NCBI GenBank assembly: GCA_000149225.2
Contig: CM000692.1
Span: forward strand, 930,001-994,000
Length of the DNA stretch: 64,000 nt
Reading direction: 5' to 3'
Origin: Lachancea kluyveri NRRL Y-12651
Lineage: Eukaryota; Ascomycota; Saccharomycetes; Saccharomycetales; Saccharomycetaceae
Below, piece after piece: positions 28,588 through 38,823 of the stretch (its first letter is position 1; every line of letters starts with the position of its first letter). The notes beneath the pieces are model-generated. The model was not told the origin of the DNA and made no database searches. It worked only from the letters and a program-made list of their open reading frames with translations. Made by a program: the position numbers and the translations under genes.

Positions 28588-31500
28588 TTATGCATGGCCC
28601 TTTTTAAATTTGTGGTCCTCGATATTCTCAATACCCTCTTGAATCACATCCGGTTCAGACATAAACTTTCTTTTGAGATTATTGCCTTTCTCGTTAGTTC
28701 TTAACTCAACTGGCAGTGTTTTAGATCTTTTCGTACTAGAGTTTACACTTTTTGGAACAAGAACCTTTGTCAATGGTTGGTCTGGGATGGGCATCGGTGT
28801 ACTTGGATTGCCTACAATAGTGTTTGTTGGATGCTCAGGCGACCGGTTGGGATGACGTTTCTCAATAGATGAAACGCCTTGATCTCTGTATATTTGAAGA
28901 TTTTTTGTTTTATCCATTTGGGGAAGGGCTCGAATCGCTTGCCGTGGATCAATGGTTACAGATAAAGGTTCTTGTGGTAACACTTTACTTGTGTTCTCAC
29001 TCAATACTTTTGCAACACCATCCAAGGCCTTAGCTTGGCCCTCAACGATTTCGTCTTGTGATGTGGCAATTTGATCGACATTGTTTTTATATTCGTTAAA
29101 AATATACTTGGATAAGTTGCCAACTTGAGATTTCATCGTGTCGATTGAGTGATTTTGTTTTTCAACGAGGTCGCTGATTATCCTCCGTGAACGTGCTGTC
29201 TCGTCAAGCATACTCCCGTACATGATCGAACTACTTTCCTCTAATGATTTTGAAACTTGGTAAATTTTAGAGGAAACCTTTTCTGAAACATTGTTCTTCC
29301 AACCATCAGAAAGTACTTCTTGGTATTTCGAAAATTCTTGTTTCACAGGAATTTCAACAATGCTATTAATAACGGAGGTTTGCAGTATCTTTAAGTTATC
29401 AACATACTCCGCATTCGATTTTTCAGTCGCCTTGCAAACCTCTTCAAAAGCACTGCTAGCCGTTTTCCCTAACTGTGACAAAGAATTTTCGTGTTTCAAA
29501 TTGGAGTCCTTTTGAGAATCTGAAACCAATTTAGTGGAATTTTGCAAGATATTGAGCTCCAATTCTTTTAACCTATCCTCGCCAAAATTAACAGCATTTG
29601 TGATATCCTTAAATATCTCCCTTCTGGTTCTTGTTACCTCATCTTGAAAATAAGTTTGTAGCGTCTGTAACAAGTTGTCTGAATTTTCTTTGTCGATTCT
29701 GGCCCTCTGGAGGTTGTTTTCCAAGTTTTTCACTTTAATCTTTTCGGCTTCCAACACTTCTAGATTGAGTTCAGCAGACTTTTTACTTGTAGTTTCGGTA
29801 AATTCAAACCTTGCAGATATCTCTCTCTGTAATTCTCCAATCGATCGCACCAAATTGTCTTGAAGAGCCTCGTGTTGTTTAGTCAAATCCGAAATCCAAG
29901 ATTGAACCGCTTCGCTTGTTTCATCGAGCAAAAGATCCTTGAAATCGATTTTCACCTTTAGTTTTCCAATGCACTTGGTTATTGAAGTATTTAAATCCTC
30001 GAAACTGTTTATGATGCCCTCCGTGTCGACCACCCTGACCTGTTCTTCAGTAACCGCTGATAGGTTTATAACTTTATCTTGAAGCTCTTGGAATACACTC
30101 TTCAAAACACCTTTGAAGCTTTTGTTGTAATTGTTCAATGTTTTTTTCACATTTTTCAATGTGGTCAACTCCTTAGTGATGCAATGATCCGTTTCAGTAA
30201 TGTACCGATATTTTTGTACCAGATCCTCACTAATCGTATCTCTCTCATCCACTATGGAGTCCAATATCTTTAAGTTCTTGTGATGAATCTCTGTTATTTC
30301 ATGTTCAAAGCTATTGCATTTTTGTTGTAAATAGTCAAGTGAACTTTCTAACAGTTGCTTTTTTTCCCATACCTGTTGGTACGAAAGGTCAATTTTTTGT
30401 AGCTTTTGTTCGGTTTCTTTAGTAATGTTGACTTGTTGCACGTACTTTTCCTTGAATCTCTTTATTTGTTCTTCTAGGTTGTCGATCCTTGCTTTTTGTT
30501 CACCTACAAGAATACAATTGCTTTCGTACAAGTCATACTTTTCCTGAGTAATATAAATCCCATCTTTGGTGCGGGTTGCCCTCAATTCCTTGCGCAATCT
30601 ATCGATCTCGTGGATATACTCCGTGATACATGAGTCTTTAGTCATGGACTGATTAATCTGAGGAGTATTCTTGATCGATTTGGCCCGTGTGGCATATTCC
30701 AAAGTACTCACGGTTTCTTCCATCGATATCTTGGCGGGGGATACCGTTGCAATAATGCAGGTTTTAGTTTTGCCACCTAATGAGTCTTGCAAGAGTCTGG
30801 TTAGTTTTGATTCTCTGTAAGGAATATGTTGGGAGTGGTCTACTAAAGCATTAATCACACGACCTAAGGTCAACAAAGATTTGTTAATAAGTCCAGCTTC
30901 TTGAGCTCTTTTGTTTTCTGCGCCTGATCTATTGATATTTTCACTACCAGCCAAATCCACCAAATTCAATTTCCCGTTTTTGACGTACTCCTCACCAGAT
31001 AAAGGGTCTACTTTAGTGACGTTGGTTGTAATGGTGAATACAGTATGCGACCTAGAAGAAAGATCGTTACATTTAGTAGAAGCTACTTGTCTTTTGATTG
31101 AACCCTCTGTTAGCAATTTCAAACCTTCTTGTGCAGATTTGATATATATTTCTTCCATCCCCTTAACCATTATAGAGTGGCTACCTTGCGTGTTCTTTTC
31201 TGGCTTGATATTGTCAAATATCCTGATACTTTCAGCGTTATTGTCATCTTCCTTGTTTGAGTCTGCCAATAGATCTTTTAGTCTTTCATTGTATAGCTCT
31301 AAAAATGACACCTTTACAGAATAGTCCGTACTTTCATTCTTTAAATCTTTAAACAAATCCACTAGAACTCTAGGTATAATACCAGCATGTTCGCTCAGTA
31401 AAATTGAAGATTGATCATGGTTATGTGTTGTTGAACCTAAAATGTTGATGTCACCACTCATTGTATAGGTTTTTCCAGTCCCGGTTTGGCCGTAAGCAAA

Positions 31501-31926
31501 CACCGTGCAGTTGTAGCCTTGCAACATTTCTGAGATGTAATTTTTCGCGACAGAGTTGAACACTACTTCCTGATCACTCTCTGCGCCAAAGACTCGATCA
31601 AACGTGTAGGTCTTTTTCACGTTCGTAAGTGATCCACTACTGGACGACGAAGGATTGGATAATATAACATCTCGGCCCTGTGCACCCATGGTTGAGATGA
31701 CAACGCTACTTTTCTCGCCAATCTCTCGTTTGTTTCGGGATCTGCAACGGACGTATACTTTGATATTATATCCTGGCGAGTCTGGGTCATTGACTTTTGT
31801 TGCTATCTTTGATGTTTGAGCAGGAAGAATCGACGATCGCGACCTTGATATTCTTCGCGAAGAGGAAGTGTATGTCAAAGATCTCCTCTCCGGCTTGTCG
31901 TACAAAGATGATCTTCTTGATGACAT
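28588..31926 (-). CDS. KIP1: Kinesin-5 motor Kip1
   Basis: 1112 residues, almost the length of S. cerevisiae Kip1 (1111). The motor domain occupies about 53-425: P-loop GQTGTGKT at 146-153, switch I SSRSHTVFT, switch II DLAGSEN. A long coiled-coil stalk follows (LEEQIKRFKEKYVQQVNITK onward), and the tail ends in a basic region. Kinesin-5 motors form bipolar tetramers that slide antiparallel microtubules apart in the spindle; Kip1 overlaps with Cin8. The family BimC phosphorylation box is not obvious by eye. An MCB box at 32036 upstream agrees with cell-cycle control. Neighbour order (SKT5, KIP1, PRX1) is as on chromosome II. Confidence 0.95.
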   Translation of the reverse strand: MSSRRSSLYDKPERRSLTYTSSSRRISRSRSSILPAQTSKIATKVNDPDSPGYNIKVYVRCRSRNKREIGEKSSVVISTMGAQGRDVILSNPSSSSSGSLTNVKKTYTFDRVFGAESDQEVVFNSVAKNYISEMLQGYNCTVFAYGQTGTGKTYTMSGDINILGSTTHNHDQSSILLSEHAGIIPRVLVDLFKDLKNESTDYSVKVSFLELYNERLKDLLADSNKEDDNNAESIRIFDNIKPEKNTQGSHSIMVKGMEEIYIKSAQEGLKLLTEGSIKRQVASTKCNDLSSRSHTVFTITTNVTKVDPLSGEEYVKNGKLNLVDLAGSENINRSGAENKRAQEAGLINKSLLTLGRVINALVDHSQHIPYRESKLTRLLQDSLGGKTKTCIIATVSPAKISMEETVSTLEYATRAKSIKNTPQINQSMTKDSCITEYIHEIDRLRKELRATRTKDGIYITQEKYDLYESNCILVGEQKARIDNLEEQIKRFKEKYVQQVNITKETEQKLQKIDLSYQQVWEKKQLLESSLDYLQQKCNSFEHEITEIHHKNLKILDSIVDERDTISEDLVQKYRYITETDHCITKELTTLKNVKKTLNNYNKSFKGVLKSVFQELQDKVINLSAVTEEQVRVVDTEGIINSFEDLNTSITKCIGKLKVKIDFKDLLLDETSEAVQSWISDLTKQHEALQDNLVRSIGELQREISARFEFTETTSKKSAELNLEVLEAEKIKVKNLENNLQRARIDKENSDNLLQTLQTYFQDEVTRTRREIFKDITNAVNFGEDRLKELELNILQNSTKLVSDSQKDSNLKHENSLSQLGKTASSAFEEVCKATEKSNAEYVDNLKILQTSVINSIVEIPVKQEFSKYQEVLSDGWKNNVSEKVSSKIYQVSKSLEESSSIMYGSMLDETARSRRIISDLVEKQNHSIDTMKSQVGNLSKYIFNEYKNNVDQIATSQDEIVEGQAKALDGVAKVLSENTSKVLPQEPLSVTIDPRQAIRALPQMDKTKNLQIYRDQGVSSIEKRHPNRSPEHPTNTIVGNPSTPMPIPDQPLTKVLVPKSVNSSTKRSKTLPVELRTNEKGNNLKRKFMSEPDVIQEGIENIEDHKFKKGHA

Positions 31927-33020
31927 GGCTTGGCACTATAGTACACAACCCAACCTGTTTTTATGTTGTTATTGTTGGTATTGATACAGTTGCTGTTGTT
32001 GTTTACAACATCTTGAAAGTTTTCGTTTTTGTGGAACGCGTCTTGCCGCCGTCGTGACAACATCATTCACTACGTTTTTATAGATAACGAACACCCTGTA
32101 TATCGAAACAGGAAGCAGTCGGGAAATCGTTGGAAATTTTCTATCTATGAACAAAGGCCTGTTTCTGCATCAAACCCGTAACTTTACCATCTTTTGGGAA
32201 CTATTCCAAGTTTTTGTTTATGTTTGTGTCTGGCATTCAAACGTAATGTTAATATTTGTAGCTATACAAATGACATTTATGAACAAAAAAATCACATTAA
32301 AATAATAAATATACTAACGTGGAAATTGAAGTGTTCCACAAGATGTACGTACATGCAGGTCAGCAAAAAAAAAAAGATAAATTACAGAAGCTCGTGCTTT
32401 TCCATAGTATACCACAACATTACCTGATCCAAATTCGTTCCGGTGAATGTGTGGCAGGACGGTATCAATATCAAAAAAACCACTATCGGCATCGAATTCA
32501 TTTACTTGGTCCAAGTAAGCAAACACATGTATATCATCAAATCATCTTAATTAAAATAAAAAAAGAACAAAAAAAGGTCGGCCAGTATCTTGCAATGTAT
32601 CTACCAAGTCACCGGAGATAGAGATACCCACACTAGCTTCAGCAGCAAATATTTCTAGCAAATCTGTCTGTAAATCTATGGAACTAGCTTCTCGCGAATA
32701 ATATATGTTTATTAGTGATTAGTAGCTAGGCTCAGTCTCTCCATAGTGTTGAGAGTCTTAATAGTTTGAAGTATATACTTCAGGAAGTTAGAGTCCGTCA
32801 AAAATGACCATCTAGCACGTGAGTAGGATTACGTGTGTGTCTTTCAAAGTAAAAGCGAGAGCCACACTTTTCGTGCCAGAAGCCCATAGCATAGGTTTGT
32901 TTCCGGAATTCAACAGAATATCGTAGCAAGGAAAAAATTTCAGCATATATAAGGGGTTTTACCTCCCAAGCACTCTTAAATCATCAATTAAACTTTATCG
33001 TCTCTGTGTATCCAATTATA
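31927..33020. other. Divergent promoter region KIP1/PRX1
   Basis: 1094 bases without a gene. Near KIP1 there is ACGCGT at 32036-32041 (MCB). Near PRX1 there is TATATAA at 32946-32952, followed directly by AGGGG (a stress-response element) at 32952-32956, fitting an oxidative-stress gene. The middle is AT-rich. Confidence 0.55.
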
Positions 33021-33767
33021 ATGCTCTCTCGTACTTTACTTCAAACTAGAAGGTCTGTTTTCCCAAGGCAGCCATTGAAGACTTCTGTTAGGTTCTTGAG
33101 AACTTTCAAACAGGAAGAACAACCAAGGTTAAGAATCAACTCTTTGGCTCCAAACTTTACTGCTAACACAACCCAAGGTAAGATTGATTTCCACGAGTAC
33201 ATTGGTGACTCCTGGACTGTCCTATTTTCTCATCCAGCAGACTTCACTCCAGTTTGTACTACCGAATTGGGTGCGTTTGCAAAGCTAAAGCCAGAGTTTG
33301 ACAAGCGTAATGTTAAATTGATCGGTTTATCTGCCGAAGGAGTTGAGAAACATAAAGAATGGGTTAAGGATATCGAAGAAGTTTCCCAATTGGACAAGTT
33401 TACCTTCCCAATCATTGGCGATGTTGAAAGAGAGGTTTCCTTCTTATATGACATGGTTGACGAACAAGGATTCCAAAACTTAAACAGAGGAATTGTTCAA
33501 ACAATCAGATCTGTTTACATTATCGACCCTTCTAAGAAGATCAGATTGACCTTTACCTATCCTGCTGCTGTTGGTAGAAATTCCTTTGAGGTTTTAAGAG
33601 TTATCGACGCCTTGCAAAAGGGTGACTCCAAGGGTGTTGTGACACCAATTGATTGGCAACCAGGTCAAGATGTCATCATTCCACCAAGCGTTTCTGATGC
33701 CGATGCCAAAAAGAAGTTTGGTGAGTTCAAGACCGTCAAGCCATACTTGCGTTTCACCAAGGACTGA
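33021..33767 (+). CDS. PRX1: Mitochondrial 1-Cys peroxiredoxin Prx1
   Basis: 248 residues from the ATG at 33021. The N-terminus is rich in Arg and Ser without acids (MLSRTLLQTRRSVFPRQPLK), a mitochondrial presequence. The peroxidatic Cys is C79 in the motif PADFTPVCTTE; the C-terminal part (TFTYPAAVGRNSFEVLRVID, then VTPIDWQPGQDVII) is that of the 1-Cys Prx6 type. The enzyme reduces hydroperoxides in the mitochondrial matrix and is recycled by glutathione and thioredoxin reductase. The upstream frame lacks an ATG. Codon bias is fairly strong. Confidence 0.96.
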   Translation: MLSRTLLQTRRSVFPRQPLKTSVRFLRTFKQEEQPRLRINSLAPNFTANTTQGKIDFHEYIGDSWTVLFSHPADFTPVCTTELGAFAKLKPEFDKRNVKLIGLSAEGVEKHKEWVKDIEEVSQLDKFTFPIIGDVEREVSFLYDMVDEQGFQNLNRGIVQTIRSVYIIDPSKKIRLTFTYPAAVGRNSFEVLRVIDALQKGDSKGVVTPIDWQPGQDVIIPPSVSDADAKKKFGEFKTVKPYLRFTKD

Positions 33768-34253
33768 ACATCTCTTTGTTCGACCTCTGTCTACTCTCCT
33801 AACTGAGAAAATGCGTACACATACATACATACACACACGTACATATATACACGTATGAATATTCTATATTTGAAACTGGCTGATTTTATGAGCGTTTGGA
33901 AGCCAGTTCTAGCGATCTGTCTTTGACAGCAGAGGATCCTTTTACTTGGCCTAATTACCCATTCTTCTTGCATGAAGTAATCAAATACGAAATGCGTTAA
34001 AAAATTTTCCGTTTCTTCGGAGTACCCAATCGAGATGCCATTTTGGAGGTGTTTTCACATCAGGAAACTGGAGAAGTAACTTCTTTATTCTGCCACATAA
34101 TCGTGCTAAATCCGCTTTTACCGCTTCGATAAACTTTGGAGAGATCGCTGCTGATCTTTTGAACTGCTATTGTACCATATCTCCTAACTTTTTCAAGAGA
34201 TCAAAAAACAAAGAAAGAAGAAAAGGAACAACGAGCATATCTAATCTTTATTT
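33768..34253 (+). other. Intergenic region PRX1/SEF1
   Basis: 486 bases between tandem genes. A CATA/CACA-type simple repeat lies just after PRX1 at about 33818-33858. No gene or RNA is recognised. Confidence 0.5.
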
Positions 34254-34265
34254 ATGTCCCTATGA
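34254..34265 (+). promoter_or_regulatory. Three-codon upstream ORF overlapping the SEF1 start
   Basis: ATG TCC CTA TGA at 34254-34265 overlaps the SEF1 start codon as ATGA (34262-34265). If transcription starts upstream of 34254, ribosomes would meet this mini-frame first and could reach SEF1 by leaky scanning or by reinitiation after termination. Confidence 0.5.
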
Positions 34266-37200
34266 GCGATTTACAACCCACACCAGTTTCAAGTACGGAT
34301 GCCAAAAAGACTAGCAAATCAAAGAAGCGTAGTAGCACCCCAGTCTCAGAGGAAAAAACCATTAAAAAACAACAGATTAAAAGTGAAGATTCTAAATTAT
34401 CAACGTTAGCCTCTGTAGCTGTAACATCGCCAGACCCTTCTACAAAAAGCGATTGCAAACAACATCAAAACGGAGGTTCCACAGGCCATAGACCTGTCAC
34501 ATCATGTACCCATTGTCGACAACACAAGATAAAATGTAATGCGAGTGAAAATTTCCCTGCTCCGTGCTCTCGTTGTGATAGAATGGGTCTACATTGCGAA
34601 ATCGATCCACAGTTCAGACCCAAGAAAGGTTCTCAATTGCAAAGTCTGAGAAATGACGTTGATGAATTGAAATTAAAGATAGAGTACCTGACACGCAACG
34701 AAAGTGTCATCGCCCGTGCTTTGCAACAGAGCACCACAGGTCAGCAGCTTCTACATGCCTTGAAATCCGTTGACTTTTCACACAGAATAGCTGGCCCGCA
34801 GCAAGGACAAGTACATAAGCAACACCAGACCCCTAACAAAGTTTCAGTACAGACATATTTGGCCAGTGAACCTCACCTGTTGCTAGATGCAAAATCCGGA
34901 GGGGCCACACCTTCAGTAGAAACCCTTTCTACCTCGGAAAACTCATCTTCTCAACATACAAGACCCAGTTTACCACAGTTACTAAATGATTCTGTACCAA
35001 CAAATAATACGAATGACGCATTGCCTCCGGTCCTGCAAATGGCTTTGAAACGTAACACTTCAACACACAATACGCCACAAGACACTCCATCGTCGCACAA
35101 TAGCCCCATATTGTCACCCCATTACCAGCAGAAGAGCAAGATTTCTGGTAACAAAAAGCCACCAGTAGTAGCTACAACAAGCGCAATGCCGTTACTGCCT
35201 TCGCCACATGCGAATATCGATGAATTTGTTCTAGGAGACGTCCACATTTCAATCGAAAAGGCTAACGCGTTACACCATACTTTTGTCACGAAATATTTAC
35301 CATACTTCCCGATAATGTATTCCAATTCTGCAACAGAACTGTACTCGCAATCCCAATTATTATTTTGGACAGTCATGCTCACCGCATGCTTGTCCGATCC
35401 TGAACCGACGCTCTATAACAAACTAGCTACTCTGATTAAGCAGCTAGCTATAGAGACTTGTTGGATTAGGACACCGAGGTCGACCCACATTTCACAAGCA
35501 TTGCTGATATTGTGTAACTGGCCTTTACCAAATCAAAAAGTCCTCGATGACTGTTCATACAGATTTGTTGCGTTGGCTAAATCGCTTTCGTTCCAGTTGG
35601 GGCTACACAGAGGAAAATTTATGACCGAGTTCACAAGAACGCAGACTTCTATGGATGATGCTGAAAAGTGGAGGACTAGGACTTGGCTAGGTATCTTTTT
35701 TGCCGAGCAATGCTGGGCCAGTATATTAGGGTTGCCTCCATCATCACAAACCGACTACTTGATTGAGAATGCCCGCGTTAATAGTGACGAAAAAGTGTTA
35801 CCAAAAAGGTTTCGTTGCTTGATATGTCTGGCAAATTTTCAAGCAAAGTTATGCAACGTGATGGGATCAAGTGTTATCTCGCCTGATGGTTTGATGGGCG
35901 CAAGGGATCGGGCGGGCTCACTAGCAATTTTGGAACGCGAACTGGAAAGGCTGGACATAAAATTAGAGTTTCACGAGGACATAGTTGTTGAAGTTTACTT
36001 CCTATACGTGAAACTAATGATTTGCTGTTTTGCGTTTTTACCGGATACACCTACAGAAGATCAAACCAAGTATGTTACCGAAGCTTACTTGTGCGCTACC
36101 AAAATTATTACTTCTTTGACAAAAATTCTGGAAGTCCAACAATTGATAGAGTTACCAATCTACATCAGACAAAGTGCTACCTACGCTGCATTTATCCTTT
36201 TCAAACTGCAATTGACCCCATTACTTCTCGACAAGTATGTGGACTCTGCTCGTCAATCTATTGTCACTGTGCATAGACTGTATAGAAACCAGTTGACGGC
36301 ATGGGCTACAAGCGTTGAAAACGATATTTCCAGAACTGCCAGTGTTTTAGAAAAGTTAAATTTTGTGTTGATTACGCACCCTGAGGTTTTCATAGAAGAG
36401 GATGGTATTATTTCACGTATGAGATCACACTTGACAGGAACATTATTCTACGATTTGGTTTGGTGTGTTCATGAGGCTAGAAGAAGGCAGATGGACCCTG
36501 TTTACAACGAGGAGGCACTTAGAAAATCTAAAGAAAAGAAAAAGAAAAATTCTGACGAAAGTGACGTTTCACAACGTAAACTGTTCCCTTTACCCTTTTA
36601 CAATCAAATTTCAAAAGAAGATTTTGAAACTATCACACAAACTACACCCGGTGGGACTACAGTAACTACGTTAGTTCCAACTAAAAATGCTATCAAACAT
36701 GCTAAGAAACTAGCACAGAGTCAAGGCGATCTTCAAGGTCCAATCAGGTACATCAATGGCATTCCAATTTCTATGTTGGATGAAACTGGTAGCGTTAAAT
36801 TTGAAAATATTCTAGAACAAGAAAACGGAGTTTCCCTCCCCTTACAACATTCCCAATCATCTAATGACACTAAAATTATTCCTAAAAATTTTACCGAAGA
36901 CTCAGCGAGAGATGTTAGTACCACTATGCCGGCGCCTGCTTCAATTTCGTCCCCCGTTCCATTTACACAGTCCATGCAGCGCTCCGCTAGCGCTTCGCTG
37001 GCCGAATCTGTACCAGTTCGCCGTCGCAATACAAAAGTCTCACAGTCTATTGCGTCAGGTCACCCAAACTCTTTATTTGTAATGAACAACTCGTTGTCTT
37101 CCAACTTATCCCTAAACAAAACTTTAGCACCGGTTGCTACTAAGAATGATGTTAACGCCAAAAGTGACCCACCCATTTCATCAAATACCTCGTTTTCCAA

Positions 37201-37393
37201 CTTGAACATGTTTCTGAGCAATAATGGCGGCGGAATAGGTAGCGCTGCCAACCAACAGCCTCAGGAACAACAACAACAACTATCAGAATTGGATAATTTC
37301 TTTCAACAACAGAGCGCCGGATGGATTGAAGGAAACTCTAGCAACGACGATTTTTTGGGTTGGTTTGATATCAATATGGCTCCCGAGTTTTGA
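34262..37393 (+). CDS. SEF1: Zn(II)2Cys6 transcription factor Sef1
   Basis: 1043 residues. The zinc cluster lies at C82-C112 (CTHCRQHKIKC ... CSRCDRMGLHC), followed by a short linker and coiled coil (LRNDVDELKLKIEYLTRNES). The fungal-specific middle homology region spans about 330-800 (QLLFWTVMLTACLSDPEPTL, STHISQALLILCNWPLPNQK). The C-terminus is Gln/Asn-rich and ends with FFQQQSAGWIEG and GWFDINMAPEF, an acidic-hydrophobic end shared with S. cerevisiae Sef1. In Candida and Kluyveromyces relatives, Sef1 controls iron-uptake or respiratory genes; the S. cerevisiae role is poorly known. Confidence 0.94.
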   Translation: MSDLQPTPVSSTDAKKTSKSKKRSSTPVSEEKTIKKQQIKSEDSKLSTLASVAVTSPDPSTKSDCKQHQNGGSTGHRPVTSCTHCRQHKIKCNASENFPAPCSRCDRMGLHCEIDPQFRPKKGSQLQSLRNDVDELKLKIEYLTRNESVIARALQQSTTGQQLLHALKSVDFSHRIAGPQQGQVHKQHQTPNKVSVQTYLASEPHLLLDAKSGGATPSVETLSTSENSSSQHTRPSLPQLLNDSVPTNNTNDALPPVLQMALKRNTSTHNTPQDTPSSHNSPILSPHYQQKSKISGNKKPPVVATTSAMPLLPSPHANIDEFVLGDVHISIEKANALHHTFVTKYLPYFPIMYSNSATELYSQSQLLFWTVMLTACLSDPEPTLYNKLATLIKQLAIETCWIRTPRSTHISQALLILCNWPLPNQKVLDDCSYRFVALAKSLSFQLGLHRGKFMTEFTRTQTSMDDAEKWRTRTWLGIFFAEQCWASILGLPPSSQTDYLIENARVNSDEKVLPKRFRCLICLANFQAKLCNVMGSSVISPDGLMGARDRAGSLAILERELERLDIKLEFHEDIVVEVYFLYVKLMICCFAFLPDTPTEDQTKYVTEAYLCATKIITSLTKILEVQQLIELPIYIRQSATYAAFILFKLQLTPLLLDKYVDSARQSIVTVHRLYRNQLTAWATSVENDISRTASVLEKLNFVLITHPEVFIEEDGIISRMRSHLTGTLFYDLVWCVHEARRRQMDPVYNEEALRKSKEKKKKNSDESDVSQRKLFPLPFYNQISKEDFETITQTTPGGTTVTTLVPTKNAIKHAKKLAQSQGDLQGPIRYINGIPISMLDETGSVKFENILEQENGVSLPLQHSQSSNDTKIIPKNFTEDSARDVSTTMPAPASISSPVPFTQSMQRSASASLAESVPVRRRNTKVSQSIASGHPNSLFVMNNSLSSNLSLNKTLAPVATKNDVNAKSDPPISSNTSFSNLNMFLSNNGGGIGSAANQQPQEQQQQLSELDNFFQQQSAGWIEGNSSNDDFLGWFDINMAPEF

Positions 37394-38111
37394 AGTTTCA
37401 GCTATTTCTAGAGTCCCTTTTTATTGTTATTATTGATATTATTATTGTTATTTATTAATGAGCCGAAGTTTGTTGACCATTACAACTTCCTAAAAAAGCC
37501 GCAATCTAATATGAACCGGCTTTCTCTTCAACGAAACAGTTATCTTGTGCACCGGGTTTGATTGAGCAATGCTCTACATGTATGGATAATCTTCTTGCTT
37601 TTATTATCCCAGCAATAAGAATATATTCCCCGTACCTTTAATTGACTACGGAGCATGTTATGAAGAAAGTGTTGAATCTACGTGAGTTGACATGGTGAAG
37701 AAGTAGGAATACTTTCATTCTTCTCCACCTTCTTCTTTTGTACTTCATAAAGCATACCCCCCTGTTAATCAACCACACTCATCACTTTGACGAGTTTTTA
37801 GACTGCGTGTTGGTATTTCAAACCAAGTTCTACTTGTAAATTGCTTTGAGCCCTTAATTTGTCATCCTAAAATAGTGGCTGTCAAGCATTCTGAATGCCA
37901 TGTATAATCTTGATGTGATAGCCAGACTGCATAGTATGACTATTTATCCGATGTTGTAGGAAAGTTGGATGCAAGAGCTAGCATCAACCATATTACAATG
38001 TGGTAGGATAGCGCTCCTAATGATAACAAAAAGCAGCAGGTTCGTTACCCGAAGACCAGAAGTTAGACTAGTCTAGAAAAGTATAGGCAGAGCTCAAAAA
38101 TTCATTAAGAA
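37394..38111 (+). other. Gene-free DNA downstream of SEF1
   Basis: 718 bases. TTATTGTTATTATTG-like simple sequence follows the SEF1 stop (37420-37460). Frames are short and broken on both strands. It forms the left part of a 2 kb gene-poor island. Confidence 0.55.
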
Positions 38112-38385
38112 TGGTGGAATATTAATTAACTATCACCTATAGATTAGTACTTGTATTAATAGTATATTGTCATATACGGTGTTAGAAGATGACAAAAAGA
38201 ATGGGAAACAATCATCGAACTAAGTGGAGGCTGAAACGCAAGGATTCATAATGTAATAGGATAATGAACGAAACCATATAAAAGGAAAGAGTAAGTAAGA
38301 ATATTTGTACATAGAAATTCCCCTCGTCTTTCTAAGAATCCAGAAAAGAGAGTCGATAATTTTACATACAATTATTCATATATTC
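38112..38385 (+). mobile_element. Fossil Ty1/Ty2-type (delta-like) LTR, plus orientation
   Basis: The block resembles the delta LTR of S. cerevisiae Ty1/Ty2 over long stretches, for example CATATACGGTGTTAGAAGAT and GAAACGCAAGGATT followed by ATAATGTAATAGGAT. The left end is placed at 38112 by alignment with the TGTTGGAATA terminus of the family; the right edge is approximate. No internal Ty genes are present, so it is a solo or partial LTR. It is decayed and looks old. Confidence 0.85.
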
Positions 38386-38564
38386 TCTTCCCTTTTATAT
38401 GTTTCTGTTCATTATCCTATTACATTATCACTCCTTGCGTTTCAGCTTCCACTGACTTAGATGACTGTTTCTCATTCTTTATGTCATCTTATAACACCGT
38501 GTATGATAATATACTAGTAACACGAATACTAGTCGATGGTCGATAGTTGTATTTCGTTCCAACA
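38386..38564 (-). mobile_element. Fossil Ty1/Ty2-type (delta-like) LTR, minus orientation, partial
   Basis: The reverse complement starts TGTTGGAACG at 38564 and runs through ACTAGTATATTATCATACAC and GGAAGCTGAAACGCAAGG before meeting the first LTR at about 38386. It is a partial copy, inverted relative to its neighbour and somewhat nearer to the delta consensus at its start. The two together form a long imperfect inverted repeat. It is an old, broken remnant with no coding part. Confidence 0.85.
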
Positions 38565-38752
38565 AAATAGAGCCTTGAGATACGTCAGATAAGAAGGATC
38601 TCAACTAAAGAAAAGCAAGCGACTCAGAATCAATACAAGCAATTAAGAGAATATTTAGGTAATACCAGTTCAACTAAGAAAAATCCAAGGACATAAACTC
38701 TTAACCGACTGTCAACTGAGAAGTTTACATTACATAACAATAAAGTCCTATT

Positions 38753-38823
38753 GCCATCTTAGTATAGTGGTAATTACACATCGTTGGGGACGTTGAAACC
38801 CTGGCTCAATTCTAGGAAGTGCC
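38753..38823 (+). pseudogene. Decayed tRNA-His gene
   Basis: The first 19 bases (GCCATCTTAGTATAGTGGT) equal yeast tRNA-His(GUG), and later blocks (ACACATCGTTG, GAAACCCTGG, TTCTAGGA) also match. Several key positions differ: the anticodon triplet reads GGG instead of GTG, box B reads GGCTCAATTC, and the 3' acceptor strand no longer pairs fully with the 5' strand. A T run at 38825-38831 would serve as a Pol III terminator. Most likely a dead copy. Ty1-type elements insert upstream of Pol III genes, which explains the LTRs about 190 bases away. Confidence 0.8.

Noticed and set aside
32220-32235. TTTTGTTTATGTTTGT as a possible ARS core
   Set aside because: It misses the consensus at both ends, and origin motifs differ among non-duplicated yeasts, so it cannot be supported by eye.
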